Part shown: piece after piece, positions 32,373-41,039 of the stretch
How the letters are laid out: the number at the start of each line of letters is the position of its first letter
How positions within the stretch are numbered: the stretch's first letter is position 1
Source of the DNA: Thermoplasmata archaeon
GTDB taxonomy: Archaea > Thermoplasmatota > Thermoplasmata > Lutacidiplasmatales > UBA184
Assembly: GCA_022750335.1 (NCBI GenBank)
Contig: JAKIVX010000014.1
Coordinates: forward strand, 1-43,750
DNA length: 43,750 bases
Direction of reading: 5' to 3'
Notes under the pieces: model-generated
Database searches by the model: none
What the model was told of the DNA's origin: nothing
Seen by the model: the letters and a program-made list of their open reading frames with translations, nothing else
Program-made: the position numbers and the translations under genes

Positions 32373-33464
32373 ATGCGCCTAGTCGTCTGCGTCGACCGCG
32401 ATGACGACCTCGGCCGGAAGGCTCTTGTTCAGGGCCCGGTCGTCGGACGCGCGGACGCGATCGATGCCGCGACGCGACTCGCGATCGTCGACCCCGAGGA
32501 CTCGGATACCAATGCGATCTTCGCGGCGGTCAGCCTGCTGGACGAACTGCGCGGCGCCGGCGAGGAGTGCGAGGTCTGCATCCTCACCGGATCGCCGAAG
32601 GTCGGAGTGCTCTCCGACCGCCGCGTGGCGGACCAGTTCGACCACGTCCTCGCCAAGGTCCACGCCACCTCGGCCTACCTCGTCAGCGACGGAGCGGAGG
32701 ACGAGTACCTGTTCCCGATCCTCGCCTCCCGCGTGCGGGTGGACGGCGTCCGCCGTGTCTACATCCGACAATCGGCCTCCATCGAATCGACGTACTACAC
32801 GGTCATCCGCGCGTTGAAGGACCCGAAGCTCCGGGCCAAGACGGTGCTCCCGTTCGCCCTCGTCCTCCTCACCCTCGGGATCGCGGCGGCCGGTGGCGTG
32901 TTCCTCTGGGGGATCATCGGGCTGTCGATCCTGCTCGGCGTGTACCTCGTGTTCTGGACGTTCGACATCGATGAAGCGATCATCGACTCGCTCCGCAGCG
33001 CGTCGACCGACATTCGACAGGGGTCGGCCGCGTTCGGTTTTGGGTTGTTCTCACTCGCGCTCGTCGGCGTGGGTTTCCTGGAGGGGTACAACGCCTACAC
33101 CGGCGCCGGGACGACGGCCCCGCTCCTCCGCCTGCTGCTGTTCTTCCAGACCGCTCTCCTGTGGTGGGTCGCGGGCGCGCTCGTCTGGGAGTTCGGCCGC
33201 GCGGTCCGCCGCACGTTCGCACGCGGCCGTTTCCCCCGGAACTTTTGGGTCGCGACGACGTCGATCATCGGCACCGGGTTCCTCAGTGCCGGAATCGTCT
33301 ACCTCGTCCGCTACCTCGAGGGCGCCATCACGTCGAGCCAGTTGCCGGTACTGATCGGCCTCCTGGGGGCGGGCTTCGGCCTGCTCATCGGCGCCGGCGG
33401 CCTGTTCCAGTACTGGAAGGCCGTGGCGCGACGCGCGACCCGCGACTCGGCTCCGTCCGGCTAG
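32373..33464 (+). CDS. DUF373 family membrane protein
   Basis: DUF373 is an archaeal family of unknown function. The 363-residue protein has a cytosolic alpha/beta domain (about 1-150) starting MRLVVCVDRDDDLG, with DPEDSDTNAIFAAVSLLDEL (40-59) and VCILTGSPKVG, which look like family-conserved segments. Five or so TM helices follow (about 157-200, 215-240, 255-280, 290-315, 325-345), with IRQSASIESTYYTVIRAL just before the membrane part. The N-terminal domain resembles a nucleotide- or phosphate-binding Rossmann-like fold, but no reaction is known. It is convergent with the VOC gene, 4 nt between stops. Confidence 0.9.
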   Translation: MRLVVCVDRDDDLGRKALVQGPVVGRADAIDAATRLAIVDPEDSDTNAIFAAVSLLDELRGAGEECEVCILTGSPKVGVLSDRRVADQFDHVLAKVHATSAYLVSDGAEDEYLFPILASRVRVDGVRRVYIRQSASIESTYYTVIRALKDPKLRAKTVLPFALVLLTLGIAAAGGVFLWGIIGLSILLGVYLVFWTFDIDEAIIDSLRSASTDIRQGSAAFGFGLFSLALVGVGFLEGYNAYTGAGTTAPLLRLLLFFQTALLWWVAGALVWEFGRAVRRTFARGRFPRNFWVATTSIIGTGFLSAGIVYLVRYLEGAITSSQLPVLIGLLGAGFGLLIGAGGLFQYWKAVARRATRDSAPSG

Positions 33465-33468
33465 CGCG

Positions 33469-33900
33469 TTAGGTCGAACGCGGAGTTCCCCGACGCCGGG
33501 CCGTGGACCGTGGCACGGGGCCGAAGAACTCGACCCAGTTCCCGTCGGGGTCCCGGGTGTAGACGAGGTTCTCGTGGGCCTCGCGGATGCGCGCGACGAT
33601 CGGGAACTTTCGGCGACGGAGCTCGCGCTCCCACGCCTCCACGTCCGAGACCCGGAATCCGAAGTGGTCGAACTCGGTGCCGCGAGCGATCGGCTCGTAG
33701 TACGGGTTCGACCGGGGGTAGAAGTTGAGCTCCACGCGCTGGACGGCTCCGGGGAAGTTGAGGTGGACCCACCGACCCCCATGCCCCATCGTGCCGCGAC
33801 GGTGGACCCGGAATCCGAGCTTCCGGTAGAACCTCAGCGAGCGGGCAAGCTCGCGCACGCGGAGACCGCTGTAGACGAATTCCACCGTGACCTTCGGCAT
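33469..33900 (-). CDS. VOC-superfamily (glyoxalase/dioxygenase-like) protein
   Basis: The 143-residue protein has the paired beta-alpha-beta-beta-beta modules of the vicinal oxygen chelate fold. Likely metal ligands are Glu57 (VQRVELNFY), His79 (EFDHFGFRV) and Glu124 (DPDGNWVEFF). The N-terminal ligand position is hydrophobic (VEFVYSGLRV), so the metal site may differ from glyoxalase I. Substrate is unknown. The ATG at 33900 is set by a TCTTATCC box about 27 nt upstream. The C-terminal 15 residues are basic. It lies downstream of the phosphoribosyltransferase in the same direction but with its own promoter. Confidence 0.83.
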   Translation of the reverse strand: MPKVTVEFVYSGLRVRELARSLRFYRKLGFRVHRRGTMGHGGRWVHLNFPGAVQRVELNFYPRSNPYYEPIARGTEFDHFGFRVSDVEAWERELRRRKFPIVARIREAHENLVYTRDPDGNWVEFFGPVPRSTARRRGTPRST

Positions 33901-33922
33901 GGCCGGCTCGAGACGGAGGGCA

Positions 33923-33931
33923 GGATAAGAC
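33923..33931 (-). promoter_or_regulatory. TATA box for the VOC gene
   Basis: The plus strand reads GGATAAGAC (GTCTTATCC on the minus strand). It is about 27 nt before the ATG at 33900. Confidence 0.5.
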
Positions 33932-33997
33932 CCCGGCGGAGGACCGGGGAGCGCTGAGGGGTATCGAACTTCGAGAGTGGGATCGACGAGCGGTCGG

Positions 33998-34618
33998 TCA
34001 GGCCGGGCCAAGTCGAGTGTAACGGGCGATCCGTTCGAGGTCCTCTACCGGAACCTCGAGGTGACAGCGCTCCCGGAGGGTGGTCTGAATGGCCGATAGA
34101 CCGGGCGTGACCTCCGCGGCTTTTTGGGCGAGGACGACCAGGTCCTCCCAGTAGTTCCACGGGAAGACGATCCAGACCCACGCGTCGCGCGGGATCTCCT
34201 CCGCGAAGTACGTGGGAACGAGCTTCGAGTGCGGGATGTGCAGGAAGGTCGCCGTCTCGACCGACGCGGCCCGGGCGGCCCGCACGTGGTCGACGGCGAG
34301 CGCGAGGCTTTCACCCGTATCGGTGATGTCGTCCACGATCAAGACGCGTTCGCCCGCGACCGGACCCGAGAGGCCCTCGCTCAGCGAGGCGACTCCGTCG
34401 GGGGTTGCGGTCACGCCCCAGTGTTGGGCGCGGATCGAAACGACTCGCTTGACCCCGAGGCGGTCGGAGAGCAATCGCGCCGGGACCCATCCTCCGCGGG
34501 TGAGCCCGACGAGGGTCTCGGGGATACGGACGGCCGAGCGGACCTGCTCGGCGAGCCGGTCCGCCCAGCGGTCGACCTCAGACCACGTCGCCCGACGGCA
34601 ACGCGGGAGGTCGACCAT
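33998..34618 (-). CDS. Phosphoribosyltransferase (purine PRT-like)
   Basis: The 206-residue type I PRT fold has the PRPP-binding motif VLIVDDITDTGES (92-104) and LVGLTRGGWVPARLLSDRLG (36-55), the diphosphate-binding loop. These resemble archaeal xanthine/hypoxanthine/guanine PRTs of the Gpt group. The C-terminal region (WVWIVFPWNYWEDL) is typical of that group. The base specificity is unknown. It begins 10 nt after the gdhA stop, so both are probably on one transcript. The ATG is chosen because the longer frame runs into gdhA. Confidence 0.85.
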   Translation of the reverse strand: MVDLPRCRRATWSEVDRWADRLAEQVRSAVRIPETLVGLTRGGWVPARLLSDRLGVKRVVSIRAQHWGVTATPDGVASLSEGLSGPVAGERVLIVDDITDTGESLALAVDHVRAARAASVETATFLHIPHSKLVPTYFAEEIPRDAWVWIVFPWNYWEDLVVLAQKAAEVTPGLSAIQTTLRERCHLEVPVEDLERIARYTRLGPA

Positions 34619-34628
34619 TCGGTCGGCC

Positions 34629-35891
34629 TTAGGGGTAGAGCCCGCGGATCCGGATGGCGTCGACGACGCGCGAGACACCGACAACGTACGCCGCCGTTCG
34701 GTTGTGGACCTTGCGCTCGACGGCGACCTTGTGGACCGCCTGGTAGGATTCGACCATCGTCCGCTCGAGTCGGTCGTTGACCTCGCGGAGGGTCCAGAAG
34801 TAGCCCTGGATGTTCTGGGCCCACTCGAAGTAGCTGACGGTCACGCCGCCCGCGTTCGCGAGGATGTCGGGCAGCACGGTGATCTTCTTCTCGAAGAACA
34901 CCTTGTCCGCCTCGGGGAGCGTCGGGCCGTTCGCGGCTTCGGCGACGATCTTCGCTTGGACCTTGTTCGCGTTCTTCGCGGTGAGGACGTTCTCGAGGGC
35001 CGCCGGAATGAGGACGTCGACCTTCGTCTCGAGGATGTCCTCGTTGGAGATCGACTTCGCGCCCGGGAAGCCGACGACCGAGCCGGTCTTGTGCTTGTGG
35101 GCCTCGACCGCGTGCGGGTTGAACCCGTCCGCGTTCCAGATACCGCCCTTCGTGTCCGACGCGGCGCAGATCTTGGCCCCCTGCTCGTCGTAGAGGATCT
35201 TCGCGGCGATGCTGCCCGCGTTCCCGAAGCCCTGGACCGCGACCGTGCCGCCCTTGATTTTCACGCCAGCGTCCTTCGCGGCCTCGCGGATGACGTAGGC
35301 GCAGCCGCGGCCGGTCGCTTCGCCCCGGCCCTCACTGCCGCCGATGCTGATCGGCTTGCCCGTGACGACTCCGGGAACGGAGTAGCCCTTCAACATCGAG
35401 TACGTGTCCATGATCCAGGCCATCGTCTGGCTGTCCGTGTAGACATCCGGCGCGGGAATGTCCATCTCCGGTCCGATGATGGGCGCGATCTCGGTCGCGT
35501 AGCGCCGGGTGAGGCGCTCGAGTTCTCCCACGGAGAGCTTCTTCGGGTCGACGATGACGCCACCCTTCGCCCCCCCGTAGGGAATGTTGACGACCGCGCA
35601 CTTCCAGGTCATCCACGCCGCCAGGGCCCGGACCTCGTCCAGGGTCACGCCGGGATGGTAGCGGATACCGCCCTTGGACGGTCCGCGCGCCATGTTGTAT
35701 TGGACACGGTAGCCGGTGTAGACCTGGTACGAGCCATCGTCCATGCGGACCGGGAAGTTGACCGTCAACTCGCGCTTCGGGTGCTTCAGGACCTCGCGGA
35801 CGCCGGACGAGATACCGATCAGGTCCGCCACGATGTCGATCTGTTGCTTGGCCGTCTCGAACGGATTCGCTGCGGGAGCATTGCTCGGCAT
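34629..35891 (-). CDS. gdhA: Glutamate dehydrogenase (Glu/Leu/Phe/Val family)
   Basis: The enzyme oxidatively deaminates glutamate to 2-oxoglutarate, or the reverse, linking nitrogen and carbon metabolism. The 420-residue protein has the catalytic-site PYGGAKGGVIVDP, KGGIRYHPGVTLDEV, PAPDVYTDSQTMAWIMD, and the NAD(P) fold with VAVQGFGNAGSIAA. The C-terminal GGVTVSYFEWAQNIQGYFW is intact. A GTG two codons upstream (35897) could also serve. The ATG at 35891 is preferred because an AGGTAGTG Shine-Dalgarno-like sequence sits 8-9 nt before it, and the nearest A/T box (about 35933-35946) is over 40 nt away. That implies a real leader, unlike most genes here. The phosphoribosyltransferase follows 10 nt later. 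Confidence 0.95.
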   Translation of the reverse strand: MPSNAPAANPFETAKQQIDIVADLIGISSGVREVLKHPKRELTVNFPVRMDDGSYQVYTGYRVQYNMARGPSKGGIRYHPGVTLDEVRALAAWMTWKCAVVNIPYGGAKGGVIVDPKKLSVGELERLTRRYATEIAPIIGPEMDIPAPDVYTDSQTMAWIMDTYSMLKGYSVPGVVTGKPISIGGSEGRGEATGRGCAYVIREAAKDAGVKIKGGTVAVQGFGNAGSIAAKILYDEQGAKICAASDTKGGIWNADGFNPHAVEAHKHKTGSVVGFPGAKSISNEDILETKVDVLIPAALENVLTAKNANKVQAKIVAEAANGPTLPEADKVFFEKKITVLPDILANAGGVTVSYFEWAQNIQGYFWTLREVNDRLERTMVESYQAVHKVAVERKVHNRTAAYVVGVSRVVDAIRIRGLYP

Positions 35892-35994
35892 GTGCACTAC
35901 CTTTGGGCGGACTCCGGACCCGGCCCCGGCTACTTGATACTAACTCGACCCTGCGAGAGCGCGACGCGGGATACGACAATGGACGACATTCCCG

Positions 35995-37008
35995 TCAGGG
36001 AAGGCGGCCAGATCCCTTCCGGAAGGGGCGCCAGCCCCCGGCCGGCATCGGAACGGCCCGACCGGCCTGTTCCAGGTGGGCGCCCTGTCCTCGACCCACC
36101 CGCCCGATCGCGGTCAGGCGGCCGCCCGCCTCCCGCACCGCGGCCCGGGCCCGGGCCAGGGCCCCGGGGGGCACCGCCGCGAGAAGTTCGTAATCCCCTC
36201 CGTAGAACGCGAGGGACCGCCGGCGTCGCGCCGTAGTCGCCTCGGTCCGGAGGGCGGCCGCCCAGGGGAGGAGGTCCTCGTTCACGGTCACGGCCACCCG
36301 GCTCGCGCCCGCGAGGATCCAGCTCGCGTCTGCGAGGCCGTCGGACGTGTCGAGCATCGCGTGGGCGAACGGGGCCAGGGCGATCCCTTCCCGGACCCTC
36401 GGGCGGACCGCGAGAAGTTCGACCAATGCCGTTCGCCGGCGGGCCGCCGACGGGGCGGCACGACCGAGTCGTTGGGCGGCGAGCCCCCCGCGACCGACCG
36501 TTCCGGTCGTGACGAGAAGGTCGCCCGGTCGGGCTCCCTGCCGGGGCGCAAGGTGGCCGGGGCGTCCCCACCCGAGCACCGTGCTCACCACCGCCCGGGT
36601 CGCGCCCGGTTTCGTGTCTCCCCCTACCAGGGGAGCTCCTCCGCGCCGGCCGGCGCGGTCCGCGCCGCGGACGACCTCCTGGGCCCATCGACGGGGCGTC
36701 CCGGGAGGGACGATCAAGTCGAGGAGGAGGGCCGCCGGTTCGGCTCCTTTGGCCGCGAGGTCGGAGAGACTCACGTTCGCGGCGGCCGCCCCGATCCGAG
36801 CGGGGGGCGAGTCGGGTAGGAAGTGGGTCCCTTCGACCAGCGCGTCGGTCGACAGGACGGCGACCCGTTTCGGGGGAACCCGCAGGGCCGCCGCGTCGTC
36901 TCCCACCGGCAACAGACCGCGCCCCGGACCCCTCAGGAACTGAGCCAGCCACGCGTGGAACTCGCGCTCGTCCAACGCGGCGGTGCGCCGGGCGTGGGAG
37001 GAGGTCAT
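35995..37008 (-). CDS. thiL: Thiamine-monophosphate kinase
   Basis: ThiL phosphorylates thiamine monophosphate to the active diphosphate. The 337 residues carry the family motifs: VGDDAAAL (35-42) with Mg-binding Asp residues, STDALVEGTHF (53-63), NVSLSDLAAKGAEP (78-91), GGDTK (129-133), MLDTSDGLADASWI and GGDYELLAAV. The protein is unusually Ala/Arg-rich but no motif is lost. The ATG is 8 nt after the stop of the acyl-CoA dehydrogenase, so the two are likely co-transcribed although metabolically unrelated. The longer upstream frame is an overlap with that gene. No other thiamine genes are nearby. Confidence 0.93.
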   Translation of the reverse strand: MTSSHARRTAALDEREFHAWLAQFLRGPGRGLLPVGDDAAALRVPPKRVAVLSTDALVEGTHFLPDSPPARIGAAAANVSLSDLAAKGAEPAALLLDLIVPPGTPRRWAQEVVRGADRAGRRGGAPLVGGDTKPGATRAVVSTVLGWGRPGHLAPRQGARPGDLLVTTGTVGRGGLAAQRLGRAAPSAARRRTALVELLAVRPRVREGIALAPFAHAMLDTSDGLADASWILAGASRVAVTVNEDLLPWAAALRTEATTARRRRSLAFYGGDYELLAAVPPGALARARAAVREAGGRLTAIGRVGRGQGAHLEQAGRAVPMPAGGWRPFRKGSGRLP

Positions 37009-37015
37009 GGTCGGG

Positions 37016-38206
37016 TCACTTGTACGGTAGGAACTCCTTGCCGAGGAGCTCCCGCCCGAGGATGATCCGCATGATGTTGAGGCCGCCCTCGGCGCCGACG
37101 AGGTAGGACATGATCCCTCGGAACCCGAGTTCGAGCCCAACGTCCTTCGTGTAGCCGGCCGCCCCGAACCACATCATCGAGCGCTTGACGCATTCGAACG
37201 CCACCTGGGGCGCCATCAGCTTGACGCTCGCGACCGCCCGGTTAACCTCGGAACGGTGCGACGGATCGCCTTTCAAGGTGTAGGTGTCGAGCAGCCACGC
37301 CGCCCGGCGGCACTGCCACTTCACAGCCTCAACCTGGGTCCACAGGTCGACCAGTTCGAACTGGATCCCCTCGAACTTGCCGAGCGGTTGGCCGAAGACC
37401 TGCCGTTCCCGGATGTACGCCATGCCGGTCTCCAGGGCGCGCTCCGCGGCCCCGATGCATGCGGCACTGACGAACGTGCGGGCGACGGAGAATCCCTCCA
37501 TCGCGATGTCGAACCCCTTCCCGTCCGTCTCGATGAGATACTTGGCCGGGACGTGGGCGTCCTGGTACGTGAGGGCCCCGGTCGAGATCCCCATGCGGCC
37601 CATGTTGTCGAACTTCTGGGTGGTGATGCCCGCCGATCGGGTCGGCACGTAGACGAACCGGAAGCCGCCCTCTGCCGCCTTCGTGAGGGTCAAGTGTCCG
37701 CCCCCGAGGCGTTTTGCCTCCTCGACCCCCGAAACGAACGCCTTCTCTCCTCGGAGCGAGAACCCGCCCTCGACGCTCCGAGAGGTGGTGCGCATGTTGG
37801 CGAGGTCGCTCCCGCCGGTCGGTTCCGTGGTCGCAACCCCGAGGAAGGCCTTCCCGGCGCAGACGGGCGGAAGGACCTCGCGCTTGGCCTCCTCGGTCCC
37901 GTGCGCCGCCAGGATGTACCCCCAGCCGGCTTCAAGTAAGAAGAAGACGGCGGTCGCCATCGAGAAGTCGCCCCGACCGATCTCCTCGGCCGCGAGCTCC
38001 GTCAGGACGGCGGAGCCGCCGATCCCCCCATACTCGGTTGGAACCGGCATCGCGAGGAGCCCCAGATGGGCCATCTCGGCGAGCACCTCGTCCGGGATCC
38101 GCCCTTCGGTGTCGATGCGGCGCTCGTTGGGGCGCAGCACCTTGTCACCGAACTTTCGAACGGCCGCCTGGAACGCCTCCTCCTCGTCAGTCAGTCGGAA
38201 ATCCAT
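37016..38206 (-). CDS. Acyl-CoA dehydrogenase
   Basis: This is a FAD enzyme for the first oxidation of an acyl-CoA ester. The 396 residues are the normal length: MDFRLTDEEEAFQ, the FAD-binding ATTEPTGGSDLANM and EKAFVSG regions, FVSAACIGAAERALE, and the C-terminal WFGAAGYTKDVGLELGFRG. The residue equivalent to the catalytic base Glu appears in LVGAEGGLNIMR, in place of the usual YEGT, so chain-length or branched specificity cannot be inferred. A CTATAGGC box (near 38240) lies about 34 nt before the ATG. It is divergent from gap and followed by thiL. Confidence 0.92.
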   Translation of the reverse strand: MDFRLTDEEEAFQAAVRKFGDKVLRPNERRIDTEGRIPDEVLAEMAHLGLLAMPVPTEYGGIGGSAVLTELAAEEIGRGDFSMATAVFFLLEAGWGYILAAHGTEEAKREVLPPVCAGKAFLGVATTEPTGGSDLANMRTTSRSVEGGFSLRGEKAFVSGVEEAKRLGGGHLTLTKAAEGGFRFVYVPTRSAGITTQKFDNMGRMGISTGALTYQDAHVPAKYLIETDGKGFDIAMEGFSVARTFVSAACIGAAERALETGMAYIRERQVFGQPLGKFEGIQFELVDLWTQVEAVKWQCRRAAWLLDTYTLKGDPSHRSEVNRAVASVKLMAPQVAFECVKRSMMWFGAAGYTKDVGLELGFRGIMSYLVGAEGGLNIMRIILGRELLGKEFLPYK

Positions 38207-38306
38207 GGGTCTCGAACGCCGGACCGCCCTCAGTGCCTATAGCGTTCGGGGTTCGCCGAGTTAGACCTTTAACCTCATCCCGGCCTTGTTGCGTCGAGTC
38301 GCCCTC

Positions 38307-39329
38307 ATGTCGGTTCGAGTTGCGATCAACGGCTACGGAACGATTGGGAAGCGCGTCGCCGACGCCGTCGCGGCCCAACCCGACATGACCCTCGTAGGGG
38401 TCGCGAAGACGCGGCCCAATTTCGAGGCGGAACGCGCGGTTGCGAAGGGGTACAAGCTGTACGCCGCCGGCAGTGGGACCGTGGACTCGTTCGCCCAGGT
38501 CGGGCTGCCGGTCGCCGGACGGATTGAGGATCTCTTGAAGGAGGTCGACCTCGTCGTGGATGCGGCCCCGGAGAAGGTTGGACGCGAGAACGCCCGCCTC
38601 TACCAGGCCGCCGGCATCCGGTCGATCTTCCAGGGCGGGGAGAAGCCCGACGTCGCGGAGGTCTCGTTCAACGCACTCGCGAACTACGCGGCGGCGAAGG
38701 GCAAACATCGGGTCCGGGTCGTGTCGTGCAATACCACTGGGCTCTCTCGGGCCATCTCGGTCGTCTCAAGCCGGTGGCCGGTGGAGCACTGGGAGGCCAC
38801 GATCGTGCGGCGGGCCGCCGACCCGGCCGAGACGAACCGGGGACCGATCAACGGCATCATGCCCACCTTCCAACTTCCGTCCCACCACGGCCCGGACGTC
38901 AACACCATCTTTCCCCAGCTCTCCATCGCCACGACCGCCGTGGTCGTGCCGACGACCCTCATGCACGTTCACGTCAACCACGTCCGATTCACGGCGCCCC
39001 CACCGAACAGCGCGGCGCTCCTGGAGGCGTTCCGGTCGACCCCTCGGTTCCACGTCTTTCCGGCCTGGGCGGGCGTGGATGGGACTCCCCAAGTCATGGA
39101 ATATGCCCGCGACCGCGGTCGGGGCCGGGAGGACATGATGGAGAACGTCCTCTGGGAGAACGGCCTCCGGGTCGAAGGGAAGGACGCGTACTTCTTCCAG
39201 GCCATCCACCAGGAATCGATTGTTGTTCCCGAGAGCATCGACGCGATCCGAGCCATGTTCGACCTCGCTCCCGACGCCGCGCATTCGATCGCGATCACCG
39301 ACCGAACTCTCGGGATCCCCCCTCCGTAG
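38307..39329 (+). CDS. gap: Type II glyceraldehyde-3-phosphate dehydrogenase (archaeal)
   Basis: This archaeal-type GAPDH works in glycolysis or gluconeogenesis and is only distantly related to bacterial GAPDH. The 340-residue protein has the NAD(P) motif VAINGYGTIGKRVADA (5-20), the catalytic Cys141 in SCNTTGLSRA, and PSHHGPDVNTI plus HVHVNHVRF with the catalytic His region. It is of normal length. The ATG at 38307 is chosen over an in-frame TTG at 38286; the CCTTTAACC box is about 36 nt before the ATG, which leaves a leader of about 10 nt. It is divergent from the acyl-CoA dehydrogenase. Confidence 0.95.
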   Translation: MSVRVAINGYGTIGKRVADAVAAQPDMTLVGVAKTRPNFEAERAVAKGYKLYAAGSGTVDSFAQVGLPVAGRIEDLLKEVDLVVDAAPEKVGRENARLYQAAGIRSIFQGGEKPDVAEVSFNALANYAAAKGKHRVRVVSCNTTGLSRAISVVSSRWPVEHWEATIVRRAADPAETNRGPINGIMPTFQLPSHHGPDVNTIFPQLSIATTAVVVPTTLMHVHVNHVRFTAPPPNSAALLEAFRSTPRFHVFPAWAGVDGTPQVMEYARDRGRGREDMMENVLWENGLRVEGKDAYFFQAIHQESIVVPESIDAIRAMFDLAPDAAHSIAITDRTLGIPPP

Positions 39330-39441
39330 TTCTCCTTCCCGCGGGAGAGTCCCACACGAACTCCCGGTGAGTTCCACCAGTTAACTCGCGCCGTGCGTCC
39401 GGTCCAAGGGGTGGGAGCCCCTCAGTCGTTCGAGGCCTTCC

Positions 39442-40167
39442 ATGCAAGCCAGCATCCGACCTACGCCAGCGTCCTCCGGCCCGAACTCGCCGACCCCGCT
39501 CGTCGCCCCCGGGCCGCTGTTCGACGGGCCGCCCGCGCTCGAGACCCGCTTGGAGGGCGGTTCACGACGGGGACGCGTTACCGTTTCCCTCGCTCCTGTC
39601 CCCCGGGCGGTCGACGGGGGTTGGGACGCGGTGTATGGAACCACATGGTGCAACGCGGCGGCCGAGACGATCTCCGCCCAAGCCGGCTTCCCCGCCTTGC
39701 TGGCCCGAGTGGAACCGGAGGGACGCGGCTACCACAATTGGCTCGGGTGGATCCAGCTCGTGAACGAGCGGGATCCGACGGGGGGGTCGGTGAGCTCGGA
39801 GCACGACCCGATTTGGTTCCTTCGGGGCAAGGAGGTGCCGTACGGCGCCGTCGGCTACGCCCCGACGTTCTTCGACGCACCGACTCGCCCCGCGCGGCGC
39901 GCCGTCCTGTGGGAGGCCGACCTGTTCCTATGCACGGTTCCCTCGATTTCCGCGATCGACGGGGGAGCCGACTCCCCCATCGAGCCGTTGGCCGGTCTTC
40001 GCTGGGGATTCCGCATCGAATCCGACGGCGGGGAGCCCACCCCGATCCCCCCGCGGTGGACCGGGGATTGGGCCTGGGCGTCCTGGGTACCGGTCCTCCG
40101 TCGGGCTTTCCCGACCTGGCGGTTCGCGGATCGTACTCCATCGGTCGTCTTACCGTCCTCGCGCTAA
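39442..40167 (+). CDS. Trp-rich protein of unknown function
   Basis: The 241 residues match no family I recognise. The protein has 12 tryptophans (W61, W69, W100, W103, W125, W157, W188, W206, W210, W212, W215, W226), many in the C-terminal half, such as WTGDWAWASWVP. There is no signal peptide or TM helix. The amino-acid pattern (GYHNWLGWIQLVNERDP, VLWEADLFLCTVPS) looks like a folded globular protein, and competing frames here are Arg/Pro-rich shadows. The nearest A/T box (CAGTTAACTC, about 39383) is 59 nt upstream, so a leader is implied. It lies just before the TetR-SDR module and may belong to the same accessory insertion. Confidence 0.65.
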   Translation: MQASIRPTPASSGPNSPTPLVAPGPLFDGPPALETRLEGGSRRGRVTVSLAPVPRAVDGGWDAVYGTTWCNAAAETISAQAGFPALLARVEPEGRGYHNWLGWIQLVNERDPTGGSVSSEHDPIWFLRGKEVPYGAVGYAPTFFDAPTRPARRAVLWEADLFLCTVPSISAIDGGADSPIEPLAGLRWGFRIESDGGEPTPIPPRWTGDWAWASWVPVLRRAFPTWRFADRTPSVVLPSSR

Positions 40168-40403
40168 ACTGGCCGCACCGGCTTCGACCACGAGCGCCTC
40201 CACACTCAGAAACCGGTCGGGCCACACAAAAACCACTTCCCCGTATCTTCGGGTCTCGGGGTCTTGCCCGAGCGGCACCCATCCGACATGGGTCAGAGAC
40301 CCATCGAGGTCGGTCGGCTCGTCTTAGGTCGAAATGGCCCTCGAGCGGTCTAAGGAGAGTGGTGGCGGGAGCTGGTGCGATGCGCTCTGGGTGCGGAGTC
40401 GAA
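40168..40403. other. Long intergenic stretch with a short hairpin
   Basis: About 235 bases up to the TetR promoter box is unusually long for this compact window. I see no coding frame that looks real. A 6-bp inverted repeat (ACCCAT at 40277-40282, ATGGGT at 40288-40293) could be a weak hairpin. The preceding GCCCGAGCGGC recalls a tRNA D-arm, but no full cloverleaf can be drawn. Otherwise I see nothing in it. Confidence 0.4.
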
Positions 40404-40425
40404 CTATTAAGTGAGTGAACTCTCA
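40404..40425 (+). promoter_or_regulatory. TetR gene promoter box plus operator-like palindrome (copy 1)
   Basis: A CTATTAAG box (40404-40411) is immediately followed by TGAGTGAACTCTCA (40412-40425). The second element is an inverted-repeat-like sequence with a 4-nt spacer, matching 12 of 14 positions with the element before the SDR gene. It lies where initiation would occur, so bound repressor should block transcription. Confidence 0.65.
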
Positions 40426-40443
40426 ACTAATCCAAAGAATCCT

Positions 40444-41022
40444 ATGGCGCGACCCAAGAATGAGGGCAAGCGGAACGCGATCCTGGCCGCAGCGATTCGA
40501 GCCTTCGCAGAGAAGGGCCTCGCCGCCCCCACCTCCGACATTTCGAAGGCCGCCGGCGTCGCGGAGGGAACGCTCTTCACCTATTTCCCGACGAAGACGG
40601 ACTTGGTCAACGGAGTCTATCGGGACATCAAGGCCGAGCTCGCGGGCGCGGTGTTCTCCTCGTATCCACGGAAGAAAAGTGTACGCGAGCGCCTCCGCCA
40701 CGTGTGGGACCGCTACGTGGACTGGGGGGCCGGCCATCCCGAAGCCCATCGAGTGCTCAAGGAGATCGAGTTGTGGGGGGGACTTACCGTTGAATCCCGA
40801 ACGAGCGACTCCGCCAGCATCGCGGAACTGGGAGCCCTCGCTCGTTCCTTCCACGAGCAGCATCTGGTCCGGAAGGGGCTGTCGGACGAGTACATCGGCG
40901 CGGTCGTCAACGCGCTGGAAGAAATGACGATCTCACTCATGATCGCCGACCCGGTCCACGCGGAACGGCACCGGACGCTCGGCTTCGAAGTCCTCTGGTC
41001 CGGGATCGCTACCCGGATTTAG
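40444..41022 (+). CDS. TetR-family transcriptional regulator
   Basis: The 192-residue regulator, from the ATG at 40444, has an N-terminal HTH: RNAILAAAIRAFAEKGL (10-26), TSDISKAAGVAEGTLFTYFPTKTDLV (30-55, given by position). This is the standard TetR pattern with YFPTKTDL. The C-terminal ligand domain is divergent as usual. An upstream GTG (40411) overlaps the operator, so it is rejected. Operator copies lie at its own promoter and at that of the following SDR gene, which suggests autoregulation and control of the SDR. TetR regulators are far more common in bacteria, so acquisition from bacteria is likely but not shown. Confidence 0.92.
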   Translation: MARPKNEGKRNAILAAAIRAFAEKGLAAPTSDISKAAGVAEGTLFTYFPTKTDLVNGVYRDIKAELAGAVFSSYPRKKSVRERLRHVWDRYVDWGAGHPEAHRVLKEIELWGGLTVESRTSDSASIAELGALARSFHEQHLVRKGLSDEYIGAVVNALEEMTISLMIADPVHAERHRTLGFEVLWSGIATRI

Positions 41023-41039
41023 GGAAATCCTGTAATGAG

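Noticed and set aside
40265-40320. tRNA-like segment with GCCCGAGCGGC and a 5-bp stem with a 7-nt loop
   Set aside because: The loop lacks U33, no acceptor or T arm can be drawn, and D and anticodon arms are in direct contact. It is probably chance.
39393-40418. A 341-codon frame overlapping the Trp-rich gene
   Set aside because: It is Arg/Gly/Pro-rich with no globular pattern and reads into the TetR promoter.
40411-40443. GTG at 40411 as the TetR start
   Set aside because: It lies inside the promoter/operator, and the TetR family start aligns with the ATG at 40444.
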